Origin: Cladocopium goreaui
Lineage: Eukaryota; Sar; Dinophyceae; Suessiales; Symbiodiniaceae
DNA: 64,000 nucleotides
Assembly: GCA_947184155.2 (NCBI GenBank)
Contig: CAMXCT020001746.1
Span: 178,109 to 242,108, forward strand
Reading direction: 5' to 3'
The position numbers and the translations under genes were made by a program. Position 1 is the stretch's first letter; each line of letters begins with the position of its first letter. The notes under the pieces were generated by a model. That model was not told where the DNA came from, did no database searches, and saw nothing but the letters and a program-made list of their open reading frames with translations. Positions 47,109 through 57,300 of this stretch are shown here, piece by piece.

Positions 47109-47314
47109 ACACGTTATTTGACTAGGAAACCATGAAGATTTGTTGATGGGTGCGGATTTTGTTGGATATTTTCCAGTGATTTCAACTTCAAAACAATCGG
47201 AAAGTTGGAGGCTTAGCAGCAATGTATAGCAATGTAGTAATGTAGTGCCCGAAAGCACCGAGAAAGTCGTCCCGCCTTCATCTCCTCCCGGAGGGCGCGC
47301 GATGCAACCCTGGC
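40221..47314 (-). CDS. Gene D: multi-exon gene, unknown product (span)
   Basis: Nine supported exons and a stop TGA at 40,221-40,223. Two joins (47,259 to 46,432 and 44,417 to 43,011) need further small exons. The product contains Pro-rich stretches ([15 protein letters not shown] and [16 protein letters not shown]) and no domain I recognise. It is head-to-head with gene F, about 250 bp apart. Confidence 0.5.
40565..40690. repeat. About 22-bp repeat, GGTTTTTACTTCTCAAACTA
   Basis: Five diverged copies downstream of... the 40,475 region, inside the last gene D intron. Confidence 0.8.
41252..41354 (-). CDS. Gene D exon, [20 protein letters not shown]
   Basis: 103 nt, acceptor GGTCCGGCCCCAG, donor TCTGAG followed by GTCAGC. 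Continues [14 protein letters not shown]. Confidence 0.6.
41458..41556. mobile_element. Partial element, GATCAAAC-type end
   Basis: Right end CCATGTTTGATCACCGGAGG resembles the palindromic family with a different internal word. The left end is decayed. Confidence 0.5.
41873..42034. mobile_element. Introner-like element, copy f (decayed)
   Basis: Starts TACCTCTGATTATTTAACAT and ends near GTTAACCGGG, enlarged by an internal TA microsatellite. Intronic. Confidence 0.6.
42108..42175 (-). CDS. Gene D exon, [20 protein letters not shown]
   Basis: 68 nt in phase with both neighbours. The plus strand is also open after a very good acceptor (42,052), so strand is less sure. Confidence 0.45.
42985..43011 (-). 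CDS. Gene D 27-nt exon, PPGTLPNPA
   Basis: Acceptor GCCCAATGCCAG, donor TGCC followed by GTGAGT (near-consensus). Confidence 0.5.
43445..43905. repeat. TATATG microsatellite, about 460 bp
   Basis: Long imperfect TATATGTA array; similar shorter arrays at 44,035-44,170 and 44,595-44,730. Confidence 0.95.
44417..44465 (-). CDS. Gene D exon, [16 protein letters not shown]
   Basis: 49 nt, acceptor CCATCCCGGCCCAG, donor TGGAG followed by GTACCA. Confidence 0.65.
45268..45398 (-). CDS. Gene D exon, [20 protein letters not shown]
   Basis: 131 nt after a strong acceptor (TTTTTGCGGATTTCATCAG). Continues [23 protein letters not shown]. The donor lies in a GT run. Confidence 0.6.
45873..45904 (-). CDS. 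Gene D exon, [10 protein letters not shown]
   Basis: 32 nt, acceptor CTGACTGGAGCAG, donor CTGGGG followed by GTTCGC. It overlaps a perfect 10-bp hairpin. Confidence 0.45.
45882..45905. repeat. Perfect 10-bp hairpin
   Basis: GCGGCAATCT, loop GGGT, AGATTGCCGC. Overlaps a gene D exon. Confidence 0.9.
46383..46432 (-). CDS. Gene D exon with GC donor, [16 protein letters not shown]
   Basis: 50 nt, acceptor AATGCCTGGCAG; the phase-consistent end is TCTTG followed by GCGTTT, a GC donor. Confidence 0.5.
47259..47314 (-). CDS. Gene D exon, [18 protein letters not shown]
   Basis: 56 nt, acceptor TTGGGCTCACCAG, donor TCTCG followed by GTGCTT. Basic, helical. Confidence 0.6.
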
Positions 47315-47559
47315 CTGGTGAGCCCAAGTCATCAGCATAAATTGGTGGTAGAAACCATCCCCAAATGGTATATAAATAATGGTAGGTTTATTATTGGGTT
47401 TCCCCATATTTTCCACCTAATGGTAGGTTTATGATTGTGTTTAGAAAAAAAAATGACCCCGCCTGTCCCGCCTTATATCATTATATAGAGCGACCCCCAC
47501 AAAGAACATACCTTGGAAACCTGGAAATATGATGTAAATGTAAATATCATCGAACTCCA

Positions 47560-47986
47560 ATGGCTAGCCATGAGGATGCTGCAGGACGACCCAAGATTGG
47601 GCCCAAGCGGAAATACGAAGCAGCAGACATATCCAAGGTAAAGTCTATGGTAAGTTGTGTATATATTGTTAATGGATGTTAATGGTATATGATATGGTAA
47701 TTACCCTCTGGTAAGTAATCCTCTGGTAAGTTTAGTGGTCGGCAAGGAGATGAATTCCACATTTCCAAAAGGGCATCCAAAGAGCTGTGGAACATCATGG
47801 AACATTTTTTTTTTCCGCCGACTGCGGGATGGTCGCGGTCAACTGGCCACCGGTCAGTTCGCCACAAAGAGTGGGGAACAAACCAATGTGATGGTCGAAA
47901 GCAGCTTGATCAAGACCTCTGAAATCAGGAAAGCAGGACTGGGTCTGAAATGGGGGGAGAGAATGATCAACCAGTGGAGGAATGGG
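47560..47986 (+). CDS. Gene F: two plus-strand exons with a start codon, unknown product
   Basis: The only supported plus-strand gene. Exon 1 (47,560-47,637) starts with ATG, reads MASHEDAAGRPKIGPKRKYE then AADISK, and ends CCAAG before GTAAAG. Exon 2 (47,858-47,986), after GGCCACCGGTCAG, is in phase, reads FATKSGEQTNVMVESSLIKT and on to NQWRNG before GTACTT. The protein is basic and hydrophilic. Later exons are not found; gene E's last known exon lies 360 bp further on the other strand. A tandem element-end fragment (47,702-47,732) is in its intron. Confidence 0.55.
47702..47732. mobile_element. Two tandem element ends
   Basis: TACCCTCTGGTAAGTAA followed by TCCTCTGGTAAGTTTA. Confidence 0.6.
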
Positions 47987-48341
47987 GTACTTTGCGACAC
48001 CCAAAATGATGAACAACAGGAACAACCTGTACTTTTGGCGACATCTGAAAGTGTGGTGCATGGTTCGCCCAGGTTTTTTGTGTTTCATGCGTTTAGTTTT
48101 TCGTTCACCGTTGTTTATTCAACATACTGCACGATCTTAGCTTCACAGCACACTTACCCTGTGGGCAATGGAAAGTCCCCATCCATCTACCCAGAGCCTG
48201 CAAATACCGCCAACAAATTGTAAAAGTGCTAGAATAATTATGGGATAAAACGCAACCTTTAAGGGCACAAAGGAAGGCTCCAGGTCCAGGTACATTTCTG
48301 GATGTTTTCCATCCGAAAGTCATGTGCCAAGGCCAAGCAAC

Positions 48342-48372
48342 GTGTAAGGATGGCCCTGCTGTGTCTTTGCTC
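48342..48372 (-). CDS. V-PPase exon, SKDTAGPSLH
   Basis: 31 nt, acceptor GTTTGGCACCAAG. Completes GDP-S-KDTAGPSLH, a conserved substrate-binding region. Ends TTACAC before GTTGCT, or three bases later at a GC donor. Confidence 0.8.
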
Positions 48373-51300
48373 CTTGGTGCCAAACAGATCATGGCTGCTC
48401 CCAACGTCCCAGTTGCAAGGTGTCGGAAAATTGGGTATTAAAAATGACAATATGACCAATTTATCATCTGGCTATGATTCACCTGTAGTTTGGAAATGTT
48501 TTGAGGAACTGTGCAGGAAATTCGGGACACACTCACTTAGCCTCACTCCAGCAGAGACCCCAGATCTTTCTATATCACAGTAACATACAGAGACCAGCAA
48601 CGCCATGTGAGGCGTTGCTAAGGAGCAGCTGTTTGGCCCACCACGCTGGTTGGAACTGCTATTGTTCAAGGGAAAAGCTACCGGACCTGAAAATGGTTGC
48701 GAAATTCAAAGTGGGGCCCCCAAAGGATAGCCTTTTGGTGGTGCGTTTATAACTCCAAGAGCTATAGTTCACAATAAATATTTCATATTGGTGGGGCTTA
48801 TAAACCTCACATCATTCACTACAAGCACACACACACACATATAATATCAATATATATATATATATATAAATATTATGAAAACCACTAAACATATCTAGGG
48901 AGGTGGGCCATGGATGAAAAAAGGTGAACCAGTCAGCCATCACGGGGCTGCGGCCTGGACTGGGGCTGAAGCCGGCAAGGAGATGGCAACAAGATGGCTT
49001 TAGTCATGTTTTGGGGTACCGTACCCGTGGATTGGAAACCTCCATCAAGAATAAAAGAACACCACCATATCGACACAACACAAAAGGCCCTAAAAACCTA
49101 AACTGACAGTTGGATACCCACAAGTAATCGCAAGTAATGACACATCCTTGCTTTTCAAGGTTAGGAGCCATGCGGTCAGCAACTACAGGATATAGTTTGT
49201 TTTCTCTAAACATGGCGTACCCAATTGCAAAATGTTCCAAAAAATAGATGGCCGGCCGTACCTCATTTTGAGGTAGGTTGTGCCCCTAGTTGTGTGTGTT
49301 GGTTTACCCTCTGGTAAACTAACGTAACTATGGAAAATCACAATTGTTAATGGGTAAATCCACTACAAATGGTCATTTTCAATAGCTATGTTAGTTTACC
49401 AGAGGGTAATGTAGTTTAATGCATCCCCTCATAATTTTCCTCACAAACACAACAGTTCACCCAGTTACTTAGCTTTCACGGGAAAACCACCTCGGAATCC
49501 TCCGATCATCCAGCGCTCCACCGAGTCTCGGATCACCCACTGTATCTCCAGTCACTGCTGCCTTGTGGGCGGCGCTACCTTTTCCTCCGTGAACACCTCG
49601 CCAGTCGCGGATGCGACTGGAGTGGCGTTGTTCCACGGGAATTTGGAGGATGTAAAATGATACAGGCATCAATCACTGGTTTGGTTTAAGGGAAATGTTC
49701 CAGGAAACCCACAAGCAAAGGGATTTGCAACATGATTTGCTGCTGCTGCCAGCGAAGTTGCTACCATTGTTGAGACTTCCCACAGCTGGTGTTTGAAGGG
49801 CTCTGTGTCAAGGGCTGATTTTAGGCGCACAGGAGTTAAAGCACTTCCGAATCTTGCGCGAAGCACAAATAGACGTGGCGATCGAAAATCTACACGTCCA
49901 ATAAGAAATTCATCTGTTTGTTAGTTTACTTGGAATGATCGAAGGCATTCAGTAAATGGTTGGAATGCTTCGTTCTGGGATCACCCATCTTGATAATCAT
50001 GGACGTATTATAAAAAAATAGAAACTGTTCAAGGGTTTTCCACTGCCACGGTTCTCAAAAATTACCCTCCGGTCATTTAACATATATATATATTGAGCAT
50101 GGCCACTTTCCTGATGATTTAAACGTAAAAAAAATGATTGTCCAGTTCGCAAAGTGTAACAAATTGCCATAAATGCAATCGCGCTTTTCCACTGCCAGCC
50201 TTGTTCGATGTATTTCTTGGCGTTGTCCCATGCTCCACCAGCAGTGTTCAGAAAGATCGCGAACCTGGGGTAGATGGCAAATCCTCATGAAAATTGCAGA
50301 TGAGTCAGATTTTGGTATCCATTTCGATATTGCTTAAGTCACTTAGTGATACCAAGCAGGTCCATAAATTTTGCTTTGTTGTTCAGAGTTTTGAGTCTTA
50401 TATTTTACATCATATATCTACAGTGCCATATCTTTGCATTCATTTACAAGCAGGTTGGTACGGTTGGTAGGGTTAATCATTTTAATCCCAACAAACAAAA
50501 CATCCAAGATGAAGAAGCGATTTCCATGAGGAACCATGACTTGCTTGATATGTTCTACAAGGAGAGGCACCCCAAATTGATAAACCCCATGAAAACTTTA
50601 GCCATATCCCCTGTGAACCCGACAGAATTCACCCAAATTGCATCAACTTAGAGATTTGTTTGCAAGGGGAGCCTTACCTATGTGATTCTTCAGTATTTAT
50701 CATAACTTGCACTATATTTCCATCTCCTGAAATTCCCATGTTTCTCCAACCACCTCTCCTCACCGCGAGTTTCAGCGCGGCACAAAACGCCCGAAGAGGT
50801 GGCGAACATCAAAAAGCTGGCGATGGCCTTGGCACCGATCAACTTGTCGTTACTGCCTCGCTTCGGTTCCAGCAGCGCGGCAGGGTGTTTTGGGTGCCGG
50901 GGTGATGGAAAAGAAGGGCCGTATAGCTGATAGAATTTATAGCTGATAGAATGATGTGTCTCTTTTTGTGGGATTGTTCATGGGATGATAGGATTGAATT
51001 GGATTGAACGAGAGAATTATGGCATAATACCCTCTAAATGGTTCAAACAAATGGGATCTCTGTATGATATATTTATATATGTGTGTACATGGGTGTGATG
51101 CCGCATACCTGACAACTTATGGCTTTATCGTTTGAAAATACTTAGGTTAGATAATCAATACAAACTAATGGTGAATAAATCTCGGGGATATCTTCCCGAA
51201 CGTTGCTTCAGTCCTTGGTAGTACCCATATCTTCCATTGAAGTTTTTGGGGCTATATCTACGTATCTCAACAGAATCTATGCAACTGGCCGAACTGAATC

Positions 51301-54300
51301 TCAAACGGGATTAAACCAAGGTATACCGCGGTGTACCATACATTCTCAACAAATAACATCAAATTCCGCTGGAAATCTCGGTCAATTTGGGATAAAGTTG
51401 CCCTCTTCATCCCATGATTCTAGTGATGGTGCATGTTCAATCTTAGGTATCTTGCATGTTCATCTTGTTTTTTGCGGCTTAAGTGTTTGTAACATGTTGT
51501 AAATATACGTAAATATCGTTTATATATAGCAAACACCTTCAGTATTAGACTATATATAAAACTAATCATCCAAAGTTTCCCCTTGGAAAGTGAGTGAGGT
51601 GCCTACTATTTATCCATTCTTCCAGGCGACTTGAGGTCAGTCGAAAGAAGAAGCCCACGCACAAGGGAACCGTGGTCGCAACAATGCCTCTCGCGGAGCT
51701 GTCCGGCAGACTTCTGGGGTTAAATGGGTCAAGTTTTGGAGCACCAACGGGATTTGGATTTCCAATGATTTCCAACGATTCTACAAGAATTCAGAATCAT
51801 TGATGTGCTTTTTTAAACATCATTGTAGGGACCCCAAAGGAAAAGGAGGGGAGCACACGGCAGCAAAAGGTATCTAAAGGGGAGCTGCATGAATCAGTAC
51901 CACCAAACAAATAAAGAAGAAGAAACGAGCGCCATGGTAGCGTCGTCCTGCTATACGCTCAGCAGAAAGCTAACGGACGGAAAATGGTGGTGGAGAGGCA
52001 GCCCCTGAATTATAGAAAGGAAAATAGAAAACCTAACTGGCCCCCGCATCTCACTGCAGCTCAAAGAATGTCACGAAGGTACCGCTCGGTGCAGGACACG
52101 GCCGAGTCGGTCAAAGAGCTTGGAACCGACGGCGAAGAGAGGCCCGCGCCCGGAAAGTGCGGATCGCAACGGCCAGCTCCTGCAGGAGGAGGCCATAGCA
52201 GACTGCGGGCTCCTCACCCGAGTGCGGAGCCGCGCCGCATGGGCAACATGCTTCAGCACCTTCAGGGCCTCTGGCGCCCATGCGCCAGTGCATTCGGCCA
52301 CCATGGGCATGAACTTGACCCCCTGCGCCGCGCACGCTTGAGCGGTGTCCAAGTGGAGCTCTTTGTGCTGAGCATAAGCAGCGGCTGCAGCCCCAGTGTG
52401 CCGAGTGCGTTCGCCTCCAGCCACACATTCCAGCGTGGTGGCTATGGTGATCGAGTACTGCATTGCACAAGCGGCACCAAGTGTCAGACTCGGCATCGGG
52501 TATGCGAAGGCGCACTTGAAGTTCACAAATGAAGGCAGCCGGTTCCATACGCGTGCGGCCAGCAGGCACGGCATTCAAGAAGGCGCGCCCGCCGATGGAT
52601 GCTTCCGAGAGAAGAGTGGCTCGGCCAGTCACTGTGGCGTGCGCCAGCTGCTCATCCCATCCTGCCTGGTCTAACTTCTGGGACAAGGTCTTCTGAGTGC
52701 TGGCAACCGCGGTGTCCAAGGTGATGGCGTCAGCAGGGGCGAGCTGGGCATTGAAAGCAGTGAGGGCGGCAAGCACGTCAGCGCCGGCTCTGGCCTCTGG
52801 CAAGGAGAAGCTGGCGTCAAGCTCCCGGGCCGCATCTCAGGTGGAAGCCCACGATGTCAAGAAGGCAGCCACTGCATGGTCGGAGGTGGAGCGAAGGCCC
52901 AGGCCCCCGTGAGCTAGCCCCAAAGCCGCCTGCTTCCACTGGAGCAGTAAGTTGAAGCCCGGTGAAGTCGCTGAAGCTGCGCTTCACCATGCCATCAAAC
53001 ATGTCCAACGCCATAGTTTGGGCAGCGGTGGGATTGCAACGCATGCTGTGGAGCATACGGGCAAACCCAGCACTGGCCCGCAGAAGGCGAAGGGCAACTT
53101 GGGGGTCTTCAAGCTCCCCCAGAGCGTCCAAAAGGTCGCCGGCTTTGGCCGCCCTGTCGGCTGTGTGGTTTCGAACAAAACCGCTGTCGCCCACCGCCGC
53201 ACCCAAGAATTCGAAGTGGCGGCGGGCTCTGCAGGTGCCGGCTTCATCCCGTAGCAGTGCGTCAGGGAAGTGGCAATGCAGGGCGGCAATGTCAGCGGAG
53301 CCAACGGCGATAAGCTCGCACTTGCTTAAGTTCAAGCAGAGGCCAAGGGCGGCGGCTTTTGTTTCCACCGTGCGAAAGGCACGACCGACTGCCTCGATGT
53401 CGCCGCCAAGAAAGCCGTCGTCCAGGTAGTGGACGGCAATGTCCAAACCAATGTGACAGAGCTCGTGGGCAAGCGGCTGCAAAGCTGAAGCAAAGAGAAG
53501 CGGGCCCAAGGGGTCGCCTTGTTGCACCCCACTCCTGGATTCAACCACCCAATCGCCAAACTGCAGCCGAGTTGGCTGCCGGTAGCACCAAGTTGCCCAG
53601 CGGCTCAACAAGGGGAAGTGGCTCCCGGCAGCTGAAAGAACTGCTTCGCGGCTGACTGTATTGAAGGCATTGCTGAAGTCCAGTTTGACGGCAACCTTGT
53701 GGGAGGCAGTGCTGTGTCGGTGATACCAAGCTCGGACGGTGTGGATTGCTTTCTCCGCACCGCCCGGAACGGCAACACCGACCTGGGCCGGCCAGAAATG
53801 GCGACGGGCATCGTCACGAACCAGAGCCATCAAGCACTTCCCAGTGAGTCGCCGCAGGACTTCTCCAACGGCAATTGGCCGGACCCCCCCATGAGGCTTG
53901 GGAAGGGCAAGGAGGCCAGCACCCGCCAGGACAGGGGCCACAAACTCTGGGGCCCTGCCTTGCGCAAGCAAGGTGAGGACGGCAGCAAGTTGGCTGGTGA
54001 AGGCATCGCTGCTCCCAGCAACACATGCTTCTTGCAGGTGTCGGTAGGGACTTACTAAACTGATCTATAAAATGACTTGGATGATCTTGCATGATTTGGG
54101 GTACCCAAATGGACTGGAAACCTCCATGTTTCATCAGCCAAAAACCATCCACCTGGTGCAACCATCTCCCGCAAAGCCGCTTGGGTCACAATGGACACGC
54201 AGGACGCCTCGGCGCCGCCGAGGCTTTGCTGTGGTCTCAAGGGGGATTTCATATACCCGGCCTGGTAAACTAACAGTTTCCTATGGAAAATGGCCCATGG

Positions 54301-57300
54301 AAATAGATGGTTTAGCTATTAAAAATGGGTGGATTTTCTATAGCTATGTTAAATTACCAGAGGGTATCTACGAAGGTAACCACGAAGTGAGGAAGTTGAA
54401 AGGGGAACATAATGGGAGAATATGGGATATATATATATATATATTAACAATTCAATATCATGTTGGTGTTGTCTAAAAATGGGGGATGCCCTCCAGTAAA
54501 CTAACATAGACATGGATGATCCGCCAGACATGTAGATCTCACACCTTACGATCCCACGGTTGAAGACCCCATTTACACAATGAGAACCGCATATTGTTGA
54601 TGATCTGCAGTTTTATGCCAAACTATCCCCAGTACATCCTATGAATCCTATGATTGCTGAACGAATTTTCATCAGAACATAAATCCCCATTGCACATCCC
54701 CACTGTGAACCCTATGATACCCCCATTTGATCCTCAAGCTTTTTGAATTCAAACGAAGACTCGGTCCCTGTAACAATCCCATCCCCCTAATACTAAACAT
54801 GGTCCCAAATACATGCAAATCCTCTACAACTAAACAATGGTTTTGGGGTGTGTTCAGGATGAACGGGGGGTGCACTTCATATTTCTGTATGGCATGTAGC
54901 ACATATACTTCAAAAGTCTAAACATACAAATGCTTGGTACCCTCCAGTAAACTAACACATTATGGAAAACCGTGGGTTTCCGTTACTGGGGTAAATGCTG
55001 CAAGGATAAAACACAATCCGTTGCTGTGAATATTTCGTTGCAATCCCTTGCAGAGAGAATCCTCATTGTGGCCAATCCACCTCAAACCAGCTCAAACCAC
55101 TAATTTCCCATTGACGCACGGGACATTTTCAGGGTACAAAAAAGGCAATCATACCTAGAAACACCAGAGGCAGAAAAAAATGCCTCAGGCCCCCGAGGCG
55201 AAAAATAACGCCGCATGAGTTTTGTTTTGCCTCTGGTGGGTTAAAAACGCCTCTGGAAAGCAAAAAACGCCTCAAACACAAGAGTTTACCGAAGCCCTAG
55301 GACTCCCGCCATGGCGACTTTTCAGTTGCAAAGCCCACAACTAGGGACCAAACCCCTGACAAACAGCCGCACGATGCCGCACGTACTGCTAAGGAATTCT
55401 TATGATTTCCCTATGTAATGAACGCTGCAAGAAAAACAATGCAGAAAACAAGCCCTAGAGTATATACAGTATATACAGTATATATGTGTTCATAGTTGCA
55501 CATTTGAAGCGTTGGCTTTCATCGACATTGAATCACTTGGATTGCAGCTTTCAACAAAATTTCACGGCAAGAAGAAAACTAGAAGACTCAAAATCCGTGA
55601 TACAACCTTTTGGGCATGTTTCCGGCAAGATTTGGACCTCAATGTTCAGAGTCCGTCCTTTTCCGCCGTTTTCCCGCCCTTTTCCGCCGTTTTCCCGCCC
55701 TTTTCCGCCGTTTTCTGTCCTCTGAATTTTCAGTTTTTCCATGTTTTTCCTGGTTTACCTTTGTTTTTTTCTCATGACAACAATTTTTGTCGTATTCACT
55801 TCTGTTGCCTTTTGGAAACATGCTGCAAATGCCAAAAAGCAACACACAATTCCAGTGAGACAGCATTTCGTGGGCAATGACAGTCTCGCTGACAGATTTT
55901 AGCCACGCAGCAGCTACGCCCCCAGTTTTAAGTGATTTACACTATTGAGATTTGGAGTTCGATTTAGCCAAGGCTTTGCTTCCGCAGGTATTGAAATCAA
56001 AGAAATGTCCGCTGTCATTTACCCATCCCAGAACAATCTAGAGCAGATAAAAAGGAAAAACAGTGAAGAACAAGGATTACAACAAAAACGCCTCAGAAAA
56101 CAAAAAATGCCTCAGCAATAAGCAAAAAATGCCTCAGATCAACTGGAGGCGCCGCAGACCCTCCGAGGCGTTTTTTTTTGCCGTTTGGTTTTTCCAGGTA
56201 TAAATCATTGAAATGATATCTCTCCATCGCCACTATGATGTTAGCTAGGTATTATCTCTATATCTATCAATTGTGAGAAATGCCATCAAATATAATAAGC
56301 TGCGCTGACACGCGCAGGTTCCCAACACGAAATCAGGGAAATCCAGTCACAAAAAAACTGGAATCTTTCTGCATCTGCCATCCAATGAAGGGTCATACAT
56401 GGGGCATAAACAGAGGCACAAACATTATATATATATATATATATACATATGTATGTGTGTGTACATCTTCAGGGGATTCTATGTCTTTATATTATTGTTT
56501 TACTTGTTTTCATGTAGGGTCATCTGCCAATCTGCTGGTATTGAAACCATGGACACATATTTATACCAAACAAACACTGCACAAATTAATTGCCCCTAGT
56601 TTTGTTTGTGAATCAATGTTCACCCACCAAATATTGTTTTAGGTCTTTCATGACCAAGAACCCAACTGTTAACAATCAAACTTAGCCCGTTTTTGATACT
56701 TGAATGCTAGGTATTGGTGGTCAATTGATATTCAATCCCAATTATTGATGGGGCACCGCCTTCCATGCATCATCTCCACGGCATGTGTATATGTATATAT
56801 ATATATAATTATATATATATAGATGTATATATCTCCTGATTCTTTACCATTATATCATCTCACCTTTATCCTTGGTTCCATCACCATTCTTGTTCCATCC
56901 CCGCAGGTCCCTAGGTGGCGAGCGGCATAGTCCGGCTTCTGCGAGCCGTCCATGATGCCTGGTCTCTCGCGAAACCTGCGGTTTTTGCCCTGCGAAAATG
57001 CAGGGATTGTAGTGGTTTTACGGGTGTTATGATGGTGTTGTGGATGATTTGAAAAGGGGATTGTAATTGTTGTTTTTTTGCTGATAATGGAATATAGTAT
57101 ATAGATCATGGTGTTAGGGATTAGACGTGTTTTTGTGTTGTGATGATAACAATTTGATGAGGGTTCCTAGCCAAATTGTGTCGTGGTGGTTGGGCCGAAC
57201 CCTTGCTAAGCAAAATAAACTTTTAGTGGGAATCAGTCTAACACCAAAATCACAGAAAAATAAAATGCGGGGACATGGAATATATCATCACCACCAGAAA

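Noticed and set aside
48595..48655. Minus-strand exon FQPAWWAKQLLLSNASHGVA
   Set aside because: Good splice sites, but it falls inside the V-PPase intron between two exons that join directly in phase.
49579..49616. Exon ASATGEVFTEEK with good GT donor
   Set aside because: The overlapping frame VHGGKGSAAHKAAVTGDTVG is a V-PPase signature, so the attractive donor is not used.
50764..50906. Plus-strand exon KTPEEVANIKKLAMALAPIN
   Set aside because: Protein-like and with a strong acceptor, but the minus strand carries the V-PPase exon here.
54163..54261. Reading the V-PPase exon straight into introner-like copy h (AGYMKSPLRPQQSLGGAE)
   Set aside because: The frame is open and sites look good, but V-PPases read KPDYASCV without an insert here, so these bases are intron.
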